18,478 nucleotides of DNA from Bacteroidetes bacterium GWA2_30_7 (GCA_001768155.1 MENC01000035.1:1-18478); one strand, 5' to 3'; counted from the first letter of the stretch, positions 6,256 through 13,963 are shown. Program-made: numbers and translations. Notes: generated by a model from the letters alone, not told the origin.

Positions 6256-9200
6256 TAGTCCTAAAATAGTTATATCATCTATTTGCTCACCATCGCCAAT
6301 CCAATTAAACAGAGTTTTTTCCAATTTTTCTTTTTGCTCTTTCATTGTTAATTGCGAATTATCAACCAATAATTGTTTCAGGTTTTTTGAAAGGAATTTT
6401 TTACCTTTTGGACCACCAAACTGGTCTTCGTAACCATCGCTCATTAAGTAAATTATATCGCCTTTATAAAGTTGTATTTCGTGGTTGGTGAAAGGTTTCA
6501 TATTTTCATAAATGGCAACGGGTTGTTTGTCGGGTTTAACTTCCTGTAACACAAACTTCTGGTTTGTAAGTTCTGTATCACGAACTTCTGGTTCGTTAGA
6601 CGACAATTCAGAGGATTGTGTTACAGTATTCTCCAGAGATGCCACCTTTTGAAAAGGTGGCATCTCTTTGCTACTGCGAACGAGCCAAAGCGGATTATTT
6701 GCTCCTGCCCACTGAGCGTTGTAACTTCCTCTGTTCGACTGAGGCAGAGCCTCAGTCGGTTTTATCTTTACAGGCTCAGCCTGTACGGATATGTTCGATT
6801 GAGGCAGAGCCTCAACCGAGCTTTCTTTTAACGTTTCAAGGTCGCTTTGTTCGGACACTGAGGTTCTCGAAGTGGACGCTTGAAGGTTTATTACTATGAG
6901 GCTCATATCCATACCGTCTTTTACATTGAGGGAACTCGAAATGTTTTGAGTTCCGGTTTCGCCAGTTTGTTTTAAAGCTACAATTATTGCAATTCTTAGT
7001 TCATCTAATATTATAGAAGGAGTTGTAATTTTTTGTTTTATTACTATGTCATTCAAAAAGCTGATTCCTAGCATACTCATAAATGCTCCCGGTACTCCAT
7101 GCCCTGTACAATCAGCAACTGCAACTATTAACAATGGGTCATGACCCATTGTTGATATTTGTGTTGCCCAATAAAAATCTCCGCTTACAACGTCTTTTGG
7201 CTTGAAGAGAATGAAGGTTTCGAGGGTTAACAAGGGGATTAATACTCTTGTCGATTCCATATCGCTGGGGGTTAACAAGGGGATTAATTCCCTTGTCGAT
7301 TCCATGTCGTTGGGGGTTAACAAGGGGATTAATCCCCTTGTCGATGCGAAGTCGGGGAGCATTGCTTCTTGTATTCTTTTTGCATATTTAATGCTGTCGG
7401 TAATTTCGGTATTAATTAATTCGATATGATTTTTTTGAGATACTACAATATCTCTTTGAGCCTCAATTTCATCGCGTTGAGCTGTAATTTCTTCGTTTTG
7501 CTGACTTAGTTCTTCATTTTTATTGGCAATTTCGTCCTTTTGTTTAACTACTTCGGCAGTTCTTTCTTTTACAATTTGTTCGAGCTTTTCTTTTGCTTTT
7601 TGCAATTTTTGCTCTCTGAATTTTATAATTAAAATAATACTGACTATGATAAAAATAATTGCACAAATCCTAAATAAATTAGTTTCCCACCAAGGAGGTA
7701 CAATTTCTAAATAAAATTCGTAAGGTTTTTCTGATGAAACGCCATCTTCGTTTATTGCAACAATATAGAAAGTATATTTGCCAGGTTTTAAACCTGAATA
7801 TGTAATTTCGTTTTTATTTGTTGATGGACTCCAGTCTCGGTCAAGTCCCTCAAGCTTAAATTTGTATTTTGTTTTTTCAGGAAAACTCATATTAACAGCA
7901 GAAAATATAAATGTAAAATGATTATAATTATAAGGAGCTATTAATGAATACGGAACGTTATAATTTTCGGATAAAGAATCACGTTTTAAGTTAGGATATT
8001 TTGTGTTGTTTTTCCAATCAATACTTTCAAAAAACAATCTAATTTCCTTTAAATAAACAGCAGGTTTTATTTCATTAATATTATCAAAATCGGGATTATA
8101 TTTTGTAAGATTTTTGCCGGTTCCAATCCAAATTTTTCCATTATTATCGCTAAATATTGCATTGGCAGAACAATTGTTCCCAATAAATCCTTCTTTAAAA
8201 CCAAACGACTTAATGTAATAATTTTCAAATACGGGAAGATTAATGTTTTTTGATTTATTTTCTTTATTATCAATTAGTTTAACAATTCCTTTGTTAGTCC
8301 CAATCCAGATATTTCCATTATTATCCTGCAAAAGCGATTGAGCAAAATTGTTAATCAGCCCATTACTGTCGTTGAAACATTTGACTTCTGATTTATCTGT
8401 TTTATATACACCGTTTCCGTAAGTTCCAATCCATAAACAGCCTGATTTATCGAACAGTAGAGATTTAATTGATTTATTTCCAATTTCGTTTAAGAATGCT
8501 TTTTTTACGATTCTTCCATCGTAAACAAAAACGCCATCGTTTTCTGAACCAAACCAGATATTTCCTTGAGAGTCTTCGGTAATTATATTTATGAAATTTG
8601 AAGTCAACCCATTTTTCTTATCAATTTTAGTAAAAGTTCCATTATTATAATAACAAGCGTACCCGCCATAAGTGCCAAACCAAATCCTGTTTTTGCTGTC
8701 ACAAAAAATGTTTAATATATAATTGCTGCTTAAACCCTCATTTTCTGTATAATAGGTTAGATTATTGCCTGTTTTCAATATTGCACCGTTACCGGAAGTT
8801 CCAAACCATAAATTTCCATTTTTATCAATAACTGATGATAAAATAAATCGATTATTTATTCCTGTATTTTCATTATAGAAATAAAAATTTTGGCTATCGA
8901 ACTTGTTAATCATTCCGCCAGATGTAGAAATCCATAAATTGTGAATAGAATCTTCAACAATTGCTCTTATTACATTACTGCTTAACCCTTCGTCTGATGA
9001 AAAATAACTGAATTTTTCGCCACTGAATTTGCATAATCCGCTGCCATAAGTTCCAATCCAAATATTGGAGGCTTTGTCTTCAATTAAAGCAATAACTTCG
9101 TTATTGTTTAAGCCTTCTTTGACAGTAAAATGTGTGATTTTATTTCCATCGAACTTATCTATACCGCCCCTTGATTCTGCAATCCAAATATTTCCTTGTT

Positions 9201-10011
9201 TATCGGTTAATAATGCACAAATAAATTTACTTGTCAGTTGCTCGTTATATTTAAATTCATTAAATAATCCATCTTTAAATTCGTAAATACCATCTCCATA
9301 AGAGCCGATAATAATTTTATTATTTTTGTTTTGTGTTATTGCAATAATGTTTTCATCTGGTAATCCATTAGTTGAATCGTATTTAGTAAATGATTTGCCA
9401 TCAAAAACAGTAATTCCTTTACTTGAACCAATCCAAATATTACCAATATTATCTTTGAATATTGTTCTGGCAAGATTGCTTATTAATCCATTGTTAATAT
9501 TATAGTTAATGAAATTTTTTCCATCAAATTTTGAAACTCCGTTATCGTGAGTTCCTACCCATATATTTCCTTGATTGTCTTCGTTAATACTCCATATTTT
9601 GTTAGATGCAAGCCCGTTATCTGTATTGAAAGTAATAAAATTGTAACCATCGAATTTTGAAATTCCATTACCAAAAGTTCCAATCCATAAATTTCCCTTT
9701 GAATCTTTGAAAATAGATTGTACAACAATATTTGAAGCTCCATTAAAATTTGAAAACCATTTAAAATCGTTACCGTCGAATTTGCAAACTCCGCTTCCGT
9801 TAGAGCCTAACCAAATATTTCCAAATTTATCTTCGGCTAAAGCCAAAATGTATGAATTATCAAGGCCTTTCTCTAAATCGTAGGTTCTGAAATTATACTT
9901 AATTCCGGCAGGTTTTGATTGTATATTATTTTCATTGATTTTAAATGTCTGTTGACACAAACAATTTGTATAAATAAAAATTGTAATAATTATAAAATAA
10001 CTGAATTTCAT
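6247..10011 (-). CDS. membrane sensor: 14-repeat beta-propeller, Y_Y_Y domain, SpoIIE/PP2C phosphatase with palindrome inserts
   Basis: The protein is about 1254 aa from the ATG at 10011. An ATG 18 bp upstream is possible, but this start leaves a clean signal peptide MKFSYFIIITIFIYTNCLCQQ. About 14 two-component-regulator propeller repeats follow (NIWIGT.G.GI.KFDG type, first at about 65 and last at about 626), giving two seven-bladed propellers. Then come a Y_Y_Y domain (709-770), one membrane helix (780-797), a coiled coil (798-870), the linker DSIKYAKRIQEAMLP and a PP2C domain. Metal-binding Asp residues are kept: D945 (SGDFYW), D967 (ADCTGHG), D1192 (MSDGYEDQF), D1245/D1246. It probably senses a periplasmic ligand and dephosphorylates a Ser/Thr-phosphoprotein; no partner is encoded nearby. 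Oddly, the phosphatase domain is about 117 residues longer than in the neighbour 10268-13651, with the extra sequence in loops made of DNA palindromes. It overlaps the DUF58 gene by 9 bp tail to tail. Confidence 0.9.
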   Translation of the reverse strand: MKFSYFIIITIFIYTNCLCQQTFKINENNIQSKPAGIKYNFRTYDLEKGLDNSYILALAEDKFGNIWLGSNGSGVCKFDGNDFKWFSNFNGASNIVVQSIFKDSKGNLWIGTFGNGISKFDGYNFITFNTDNGLASNKIWSINEDNQGNIWVGTHDNGVSKFDGKNFINYNINNGLISNLARTIFKDNIGNIWIGSSKGITVFDGKSFTKYDSTNGLPDENIIAITQNKNNKIIIGSYGDGIYEFKDGLFNEFKYNEQLTSKFICALLTDKQGNIWIAESRGGIDKFDGNKITHFTVKEGLNNNEVIALIEDKASNIWIGTYGSGLCKFSGEKFSYFSSDEGLSSNVIRAIVEDSIHNLWISTSGGMINKFDSQNFYFYNENTGINNRFILSSVIDKNGNLWFGTSGNGAILKTGNNLTYYTENEGLSSNYILNIFCDSKNRIWFGTYGGYACYYNNGTFTKIDKKNGLTSNFINIITEDSQGNIWFGSENDGVFVYDGRIVKKAFLNEIGNKSIKSLLFDKSGCLWIGTYGNGVYKTDKSEVKCFNDSNGLINNFAQSLLQDNNGNIWIGTNKGIVKLIDNKENKSKNINLPVFENYYIKSFGFKEGFIGNNCSANAIFSDNNGKIWIGTGKNLTKYNPDFDNINEIKPAVYLKEIRLFFESIDWKNNTKYPNLKRDSLSENYNVPYSLIAPYNYNHFTFIFSAVNMSFPEKTKYKFKLEGLDRDWSPSTNKNEITYSGLKPGKYTFYIVAINEDGVSSEKPYEFYLEIVPPWWETNLFRICAIIFIIVSIILIIKFREQKLQKAKEKLEQIVKERTAEVVKQKDEIANKNEELSQQNEEITAQRDEIEAQRDIVVSQKNHIELINTEITDSIKYAKRIQEAMLPDFASTRGLIPLLTPNDMESTRELIPLLTPSDMESTRVLIPLLTLETFILFKPKDVVSGDFYWATQISTMGHDPLLIVAVADCTGHGVPGAFMSMLGISFLNDIVIKQKITTPSIILDELRIAIIVALKQTGETGTQNISSSLNVKDGMDMSLIVINLQASTSRTSVSEQSDLETLKESSVEALPQSNISVQAEPVKIKPTEALPQSNRGSYNAQWAGANNPLWLVRSSKEMPPFQKVASLENTVTQSSELSSNEPEVRDTELTNQKFVLQEVKPDKQPVAIYENMKPFTNHEIQLYKGDIIYLMSDGYEDQFGGPKGKKFLSKNLKQLLVDNSQLTMKEQKEKLEKTLFNWIGDGEQIDDITILGLSI
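6551..6596 (-). repeat. two sister 17-nt hairpins inside the phosphatase gene
   Basis: Plus-strand ACAAAC-TTCTG-GTTTGT (6551-6567) and ACGAAC-TTCTG-GTTCGT (6580-6596) have the same loop and differ only at one base pair, A:T in one and G:C in the other. Both arms changed together, keeping the palindrome. The pair is enclosed by a 9-bp inverted repeat, CTGTAACAC (6544-6552) with GTGTTACAG (6618-6626). It codes for part of an insert absent from the paralogue. Confidence 0.85.
6635..6667 (-). repeat. 33-nt hairpin with perfect 16-bp arms inside the phosphatase gene
   Basis: AGAGATGCCACCTTTT (6635-6650), a single G, and its exact reverse complement (6652-6667). The 33 nt are eleven codons' worth and give KEMPPFQKVASL in the loop after NNPLWLVRSS. 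The paralogue has a different, shorter loop at this place. Confidence 0.92.
6733..6818 (-). repeat. pair of GAGGC-AGA-GCCTC hairpins 60 bp apart, with a third hairpin between
   Basis: GTTCGACTGAGGCAGAGCC begins at 6733 and a near copy begins at 6793, exactly 60 bp (20 codons) later. The first is a perfect hairpin, arms CGACTGAGGC / GCCTCAGTCG with loop AGA (6736-6758). The second (6796-6818) has one mismatch. Between them is TACAGGCT-C-AGCCTGTA (6769-6785), also perfect. The repeated codons give EALPQSN twice. All of it lies in a roughly 51-residue insert relative to the paralogue. Confidence 0.9.
6856..6874 (-). repeat. coding copy of a dispersed CACTTCGA...CTCAGTG element
   Basis: The coding strand reads CACTTCGAGAACCTCAGTG. 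It resembles the intergenic sequence at 17479-17498 (reverse complement CACTTCGACTTCGCTCAGTG) and that at 12-31. It codes for residues in the same large insert as the GCCTC hairpins. The match is to the outer words CACTTCGA and CTCAGTG; the centre differs. Confidence 0.6.
6931..6954 (-). repeat. 24-nt palindrome equal to an eight-codon insert
   Basis: Arms GGAACTCGAAA (6931-6941) and TTTTGAGTTCC (6944-6954) pair with one G-T mismatch. The 24 nt coincide exactly with eight codons, residues 1020-1027 (GTQNISSS). The DELR-to-DGMD spacing is 25 residues here and 17 in the paralogue, a difference of exactly eight. Confidence 0.85.
7130..7153 (-). repeat. perfect 24-bp palindrome in the phosphatase gene
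   Basis: AACAATGGGTCA (7130-7141) is followed directly by its exact reverse complement (7142-7153). It codes for STMGHDPLL between DFYW and VADCTGHG, where this protein has five residues more than the paralogue. Confidence 0.9.
7226..7360 (-). repeat. three 45-bp in-frame tandem repeats, each with a palindromic core
   Basis: Units start GTTAACAAGGGGATTAAT at 7226, 7271 and 7316. Units 1 and 2 match at 41 of 45 bases. The core is a perfect 22-bp palindrome in unit 3 (7320-7341, half-site ACAAGGGGATT), has one mismatch in unit 2 (7275-7296) and two in unit 1 (7230-7251). The 15-residue protein repeat is STR(G/E/V)LIPLLT plus five variable residues, at about 884-929. It lies between the conserved LP of the linker and FILFKPKD, where the paralogue has only 12 residues against 46 here. 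Confidence 0.93.
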
Positions 10012-10075
10012 TTCAAACACTTTAAACATTCACGACCAAAAATTTGGGTACACAATGGAATGATTATAAAAAAAA

Positions 10076-10174
10076 ATCTCGCAAAATTCGCAAAGAACGC
10101 AAAGAAAAAAAATATAAATGTTTTTTTAACTCTGCGAACTTTAAACTTGGCGTTCTTTGCGAACTTAGCGAGAT
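10076..10174. repeat. long inverted repeat between the two phosphatase genes, possible terminator
   Basis: Left arm 10076-10104 and right arm 10146-10174 are inverted copies at 26 of 29 positions, with a shared core TTCGCAAAGAACGC and outer ATCTCGC. The loop is about 41 nt and A/T-rich. The structure lies after the stop of the upstream gene (10268) and before the start at 10011, so it could end transcription of the upstream phosphatase and uncouple the pair. The CGCAAAGAACGCAAAG wording is, from memory, a dispersed repeat type common in this phylum. The rest of 10012-10267 shows no further feature. Confidence 0.75.
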
Positions 10175-10267
10175 AAAATATTTATTAACTTGTAAACACA
10201 TGTAAATGAGCTACTAAATAAATTATAAACATCTGAAAATAACGCTGACAATTGAACCAAGTTATGT

Positions 10268-13200
10268 TTAAATTTTTAAACCAACTACAGTAATATCGTC
10301 AGTTTGTTCGTATTCAGTATCAAAACTATATTTCCAATCTTCAATACTTTTATCGAGAGTTGTTTTTTGTTCAATCATTTGTTTTTGAGAATTTGCTATT
10401 AACAATTCTTTGAATTTTTTGTACATGAATTTTTTCCCTTTAGGACCACCAAACTGGTCGGCAAAACCATCGGTTATTAAATATACTAAATCATCTTTTT
10501 TCAAATCTATATTATGAGTTTTAAAATTGTCCATTCGTTCATAAATAGCTATCGGCATTTTATCTGGTTTAATTTCGAACAATCTAATGTCTTCTATTTC
10601 AGTAAAATCAATGTTTTCAATTTCCTCAATATTTTTATTTCTAATTATATATAATGGATTATTTGCTCCAGAAAACTGCATATTATTTGTTTCAATATTA
10701 ATAGATACAAAAACTATATCCATTCCATCTTTTTGCTCTCCTTCAACTCCGCGTTGTTGCATAGAACTAATAACATTTATACGAAGTTCGTCCAATACTT
10801 TTCCGGTTGTATTTATATCTTCACGAACAACAATTTCGTTGAGGAATGAAACTCCTAACATACTCATAAAAGCACCGGGTACACCATGTCCGGTACAATC
10901 GGCAGATGCTACAAATAAAAAATTATTCTTTTTAAAAATCCAGTAAAAATCGCCACTCACAATATCTTTAGGTTTATACAGAATAAAAAAGTCGGCTAAT
11001 ACATTATTGATGTAATCGCTTGAAGGCAATACAGCGGTTTGAATTCTTCGGGCATAACGAATACTATCGGTAATTTCTTTATTCTTTTCGTCAACCATGT
11101 GTTTTTGTTTCTCAATTTCATCACGTTGTGCAAGAATTTCTTCGTTTTGCTGATGCAGCTCTTCGTTTTTTTCTAAAATTTCAAAATTTTGCCGTTCGAT
11201 TTCGGCAGTACGTTCTTTTACTTTTTGTTCGAGAATTTTTTTATCCTGTTTTAATTTTCTTAATCGAAGTTTTACAAACAGATAAAAGCATAATATAATG
11301 AATGTTAATGAACTGATATAGAACCAAGTTGTTTGCCAAAATGGAGGCTTAATTGTAAATGAAAGCCTTACAGGTTCTTTGTTCCAACGTCCAAATTTGT
11401 TTTGAGCAATAACCAAAAAAGTATAATCTCCGGGAGGAAGTCCGGGATAAACCGCTTCGCCTTCTTTACGGGCAGGAGTCCATGTATTGTCAAGTCCTTC
11501 AAGCATATATTTATACTGAACTTTATCGGAATTAAAATATGAAATTCCAGAAAACTTAAATGTTAAATGATTATCAGAATATTTTAAGATTAAATTTTTG
11601 GGAAGGCTAAACCAAGGTAAAACACTATCTGTTTTTGAAAACCAGTCGATATTTTCAAAAAACAGATTTAAAGATGTTATATTTGTAATAGGAGCTTGTA
11701 GGTTTGTATTATCAAGCTCGGGAGCATATTTTGTTAAACCTTTAATTGTTCCAAACCAAATATTTCCAGATTCATCTTTACAAATGGAATTATAGTGATT
11801 TTCGATTCCCGAAAAACCATCTGATTCGTTAAAATTCAACACATTAACTACATTGTGATTGTCGTCCAAAAAAACTTTGTCGAAGCCTTTATCTGTACCA
11901 ACTATCAGAGTATTTTTATCAATAAATAGCAGTGAAGAGATATTATTTGAACCTAACAGGCTATCGTTCAAAATAAGTTCAATAGGTTTTTCAGATTTGC
12001 TATTGACATTAAATTTGTATAAACCACTTCCGAAAGTTCCGATTAAAATATTTCCGAATTTATCTTCTGCTAAACAATTAATTTGTTTATTTAACAAACC
12101 TTCCTGTTCGTCATAAAAATTAAAGTTTTTCAAGTCGTAACGTAATAATCCTCCATAAGTTCCAAACCACATTTCGCCATTTTGAGCCTGAAAAATTGTG
12201 TTAATATAATTGAACAAGGCATAATTTTCATCTTCTTCACGTTTTGTAAAAAATGTTTTTCCGTTATAAAAAATTAAACCGTCGTTAGTTCCCATCCATA
12301 CTAATCCTTCTCTACTTACATAAATGCTTTTGATTTGATTTTCAAGCATTTTAACATCGCTGGAAGTAAAATGCTTAAATGTTTTGCCATCATAGCGGCT
12401 TACTCCTTTTTGAGTTGCAATCCATAAAACATCGTCTTTGTCTTTTGCAATTGAATTTACAAAATTATCAACTAATCCATTTTGAGTTGTATATGTTTTA
12501 AATTGAGGAATATTATTTTTGAAGCTGAGATATTGTAGCCCACCACCATCTGTTCCAATCCAATAACTATTGTTTTTATCTGGCAAAATCGACAAAACAT
12601 GTTTATTTGCCAATCCGTCGTTTTCTGAAAAATGAATAAAATTTTCGCCTAAAAACTGACACAATCCACTTCCAAATGTACCAACCCAAATGTTGTTTTC
12701 ATAATCTTCAAATAATTTATAAGCCTGATTACCAGATAATCCATTTTGTTGAGTAATATAGAACATTCCATCTTTCGACAATTTATTAATTCCACCTTTA
12801 TCTGTTGCAAACCAAAGATTGCCTTTGCTGTCATTCATTATATCCCAAACAGTTACATCATTTAATTGAGTGTTTTCATTTAATGTTACAACTTTTCCAG
12901 AATCAGAACCATTAATTATTATTTTAAAAGCACCTGCGTCTTGTGTGCCAAACCACAAGTTTTTTTCAACATCCTCTTCAATATTAAAAATTACATTTGA
13001 CGGTATTTCGTCGTAATCTTGGTCGAGTTTTACTAATTTTAAAATTGAATCATTTTCAAAAGTTATAATATTTATACCTCCGTAAAGTGCAAGCCATAAA
13101 CGATTACTTTTGTCTTCGTAAATATCAAACACATAATTTGTTTGTAGTTTATTGACATCTTTGTTATAAGTTTTTATGGTAACTGAATCGTTACTTACTA

Positions 13201-13651
13201 AATTTATTTTGCACAATCCTCCTCCTGATGTTCCAACCCAAATATTGTAGTGAGAATCTTCATAAATTTTTAGAATTGGATTTTTAGGTAAGCCATTTTT
13301 TTCAGTAATATTAAAGTATTTAAATCCATTAAAAACAGAAATTCCATCGTCGGTTCCAAACCAAATATTTCCACGGCTATCTTCGGTGATTGCTCTAACA
13401 ACTTGTCCAATAAGTCCATTTCTTTTGTTGAAAGTTACAAATTGTTTTCCATCGAAACGGCAAGCGCCGCCACCATCGGTTCCAAGCCATAAATATCCTC
13501 TCGAATCTTGAATAATGCTGAAAATATCTGATTTTGGCAAACCTTTTTCTACAGAATATGTTCGAAAATTATATTGTTGAGAAAACGCAATTGTATTTAG
13601 TAGTAATAAAAAAAATACAATAATTTTAATCTTCAATTTTAATGTATTCAT
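10268..13651 (-). CDS. membrane sensor: 14-repeat beta-propeller, Y_Y_Y domain, SpoIIE/PP2C phosphatase (compact paralogue)
   Basis: The protein is about 1127 aa from the ATG at 13651. The frame also has an ATG 57 bp upstream, but this one gives a good signal peptide (LKIKIIVFFLLLLNTIAFSQQ) right before YNFRTYSVEKGL, which aligns with the neighbour. Fourteen propeller repeats run from about 53 to 632, followed by a Y_Y_Y domain (706-766), a membrane helix (776-795), a coiled coil (796-861), DSIRYARRIQTAVLP and a compact PP2C domain. Metal-binding residues are D901 (SGDFYW), D918 (ADCTGHG), D1061 (ITDGFADQF) and D1118/D1119. There is no histidine kinase or response regulator domain, so it is not a classical hybrid two-component sensor despite the shared front end. 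The same architecture and strand as 6247-10011 points to a tandem duplication. The phosphatase loops are of normal length and free of palindromes, which makes it the natural reference for the inserts next door. Confidence 0.92.
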   Translation of the reverse strand: MNTLKLKIKIIVFFLLLLNTIAFSQQYNFRTYSVEKGLPKSDIFSIIQDSRGYLWLGTDGGGACRFDGKQFVTFNKRNGLIGQVVRAITEDSRGNIWFGTDDGISVFNGFKYFNITEKNGLPKNPILKIYEDSHYNIWVGTSGGGLCKINLVSNDSVTIKTYNKDVNKLQTNYVFDIYEDKSNRLWLALYGGINIITFENDSILKLVKLDQDYDEIPSNVIFNIEEDVEKNLWFGTQDAGAFKIIINGSDSGKVVTLNENTQLNDVTVWDIMNDSKGNLWFATDKGGINKLSKDGMFYITQQNGLSGNQAYKLFEDYENNIWVGTFGSGLCQFLGENFIHFSENDGLANKHVLSILPDKNNSYWIGTDGGGLQYLSFKNNIPQFKTYTTQNGLVDNFVNSIAKDKDDVLWIATQKGVSRYDGKTFKHFTSSDVKMLENQIKSIYVSREGLVWMGTNDGLIFYNGKTFFTKREEDENYALFNYINTIFQAQNGEMWFGTYGGLLRYDLKNFNFYDEQEGLLNKQINCLAEDKFGNILIGTFGSGLYKFNVNSKSEKPIELILNDSLLGSNNISSLLFIDKNTLIVGTDKGFDKVFLDDNHNVVNVLNFNESDGFSGIENHYNSICKDESGNIWFGTIKGLTKYAPELDNTNLQAPITNITSLNLFFENIDWFSKTDSVLPWFSLPKNLILKYSDNHLTFKFSGISYFNSDKVQYKYMLEGLDNTWTPARKEGEAVYPGLPPGDYTFLVIAQNKFGRWNKEPVRLSFTIKPPFWQTTWFYISSLTFIILCFYLFVKLRLRKLKQDKKILEQKVKERTAEIERQNFEILEKNEELHQQNEEILAQRDEIEKQKHMVDEKNKEITDSIRYARRIQTAVLPSSDYINNVLADFFILYKPKDIVSGDFYWIFKKNNFLFVASADCTGHGVPGAFMSMLGVSFLNEIVVREDINTTGKVLDELRINVISSMQQRGVEGEQKDGMDIVFVSINIETNNMQFSGANNPLYIIRNKNIEEIENIDFTEIEDIRLFEIKPDKMPIAIYERMDNFKTHNIDLKKDDLVYLITDGFADQFGGPKGKKFMYKKFKELLIANSQKQMIEQKTTLDKSIEDWKYSFDTEYEQTDDITVVGLKI

Positions 13652-13963
13652 ATTGATATTTTTAAAAAAATAAATGTAATAAAATATTTTGAAAATTAGT
13701 AAATTCAATTTGCTTTCAGAAAAATTTGCTCGTAGGGCATTAATGACAATAAAAACTCAAACCACTGTTTAATATTTTCCCGTAGTGAATATACAACATT
13801 ATACAAGTGAGTATTGTAATTTGCCATATTTATTTTTTTGTTAATGTCCTACGGACAAAAATTTATTTATATATTGTATTTTATTGACATTGAAGCCCTA
13901 TGGGCTAATAAATATATATTTCTCTGAAATCAATTAGAGCTTACGAAAATTAAATTTCAATTA
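13652..13963. repeat. intergenic mosaic of CGTAGG-type inverted repeats
   Basis: No gene is seen in this gap. CGTAGGGCATTAA (13731-13743) pairs with TTAATGTCCTACG (13841-13853) with one mismatch. Smaller palindromes TGTCC-TAC-GGACA (13845-13857) and AGCCC-TAT-GGGCT (13894-13906) follow. Words like 'GTCCTACGGAC' and 'GCCCTATGGGC' recur between genes in many Bacteroidota, to my memory. The part just before 13651 must also hold the promoter of the phosphatase gene, but only an imperfect TACATTTA box was found there. A terminator role for the convergent or upstream transcripts is possible but lacks a clear U tract. Confidence 0.65.

Noticed and set aside
6616..6899. Open frames on the plus strand opposite the phosphatase gene
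   Set aside because: They arise because palindromic inserts read openly on both strands. The minus-strand frame holds the conserved PP2C motifs and is continuous with the rest of the protein.
7226..7360. CRISPR-like array
   Set aside because: The 45-bp units abut with no spacers, stay in frame within a protein, and no cas gene is near.
6247..13651. Hybrid two-component systems (HTCS) of the Bacteroides type
   Set aside because: The front halves fit, but there is no histidine kinase, receiver or AraC domain; the output is a PP2C phosphatase.
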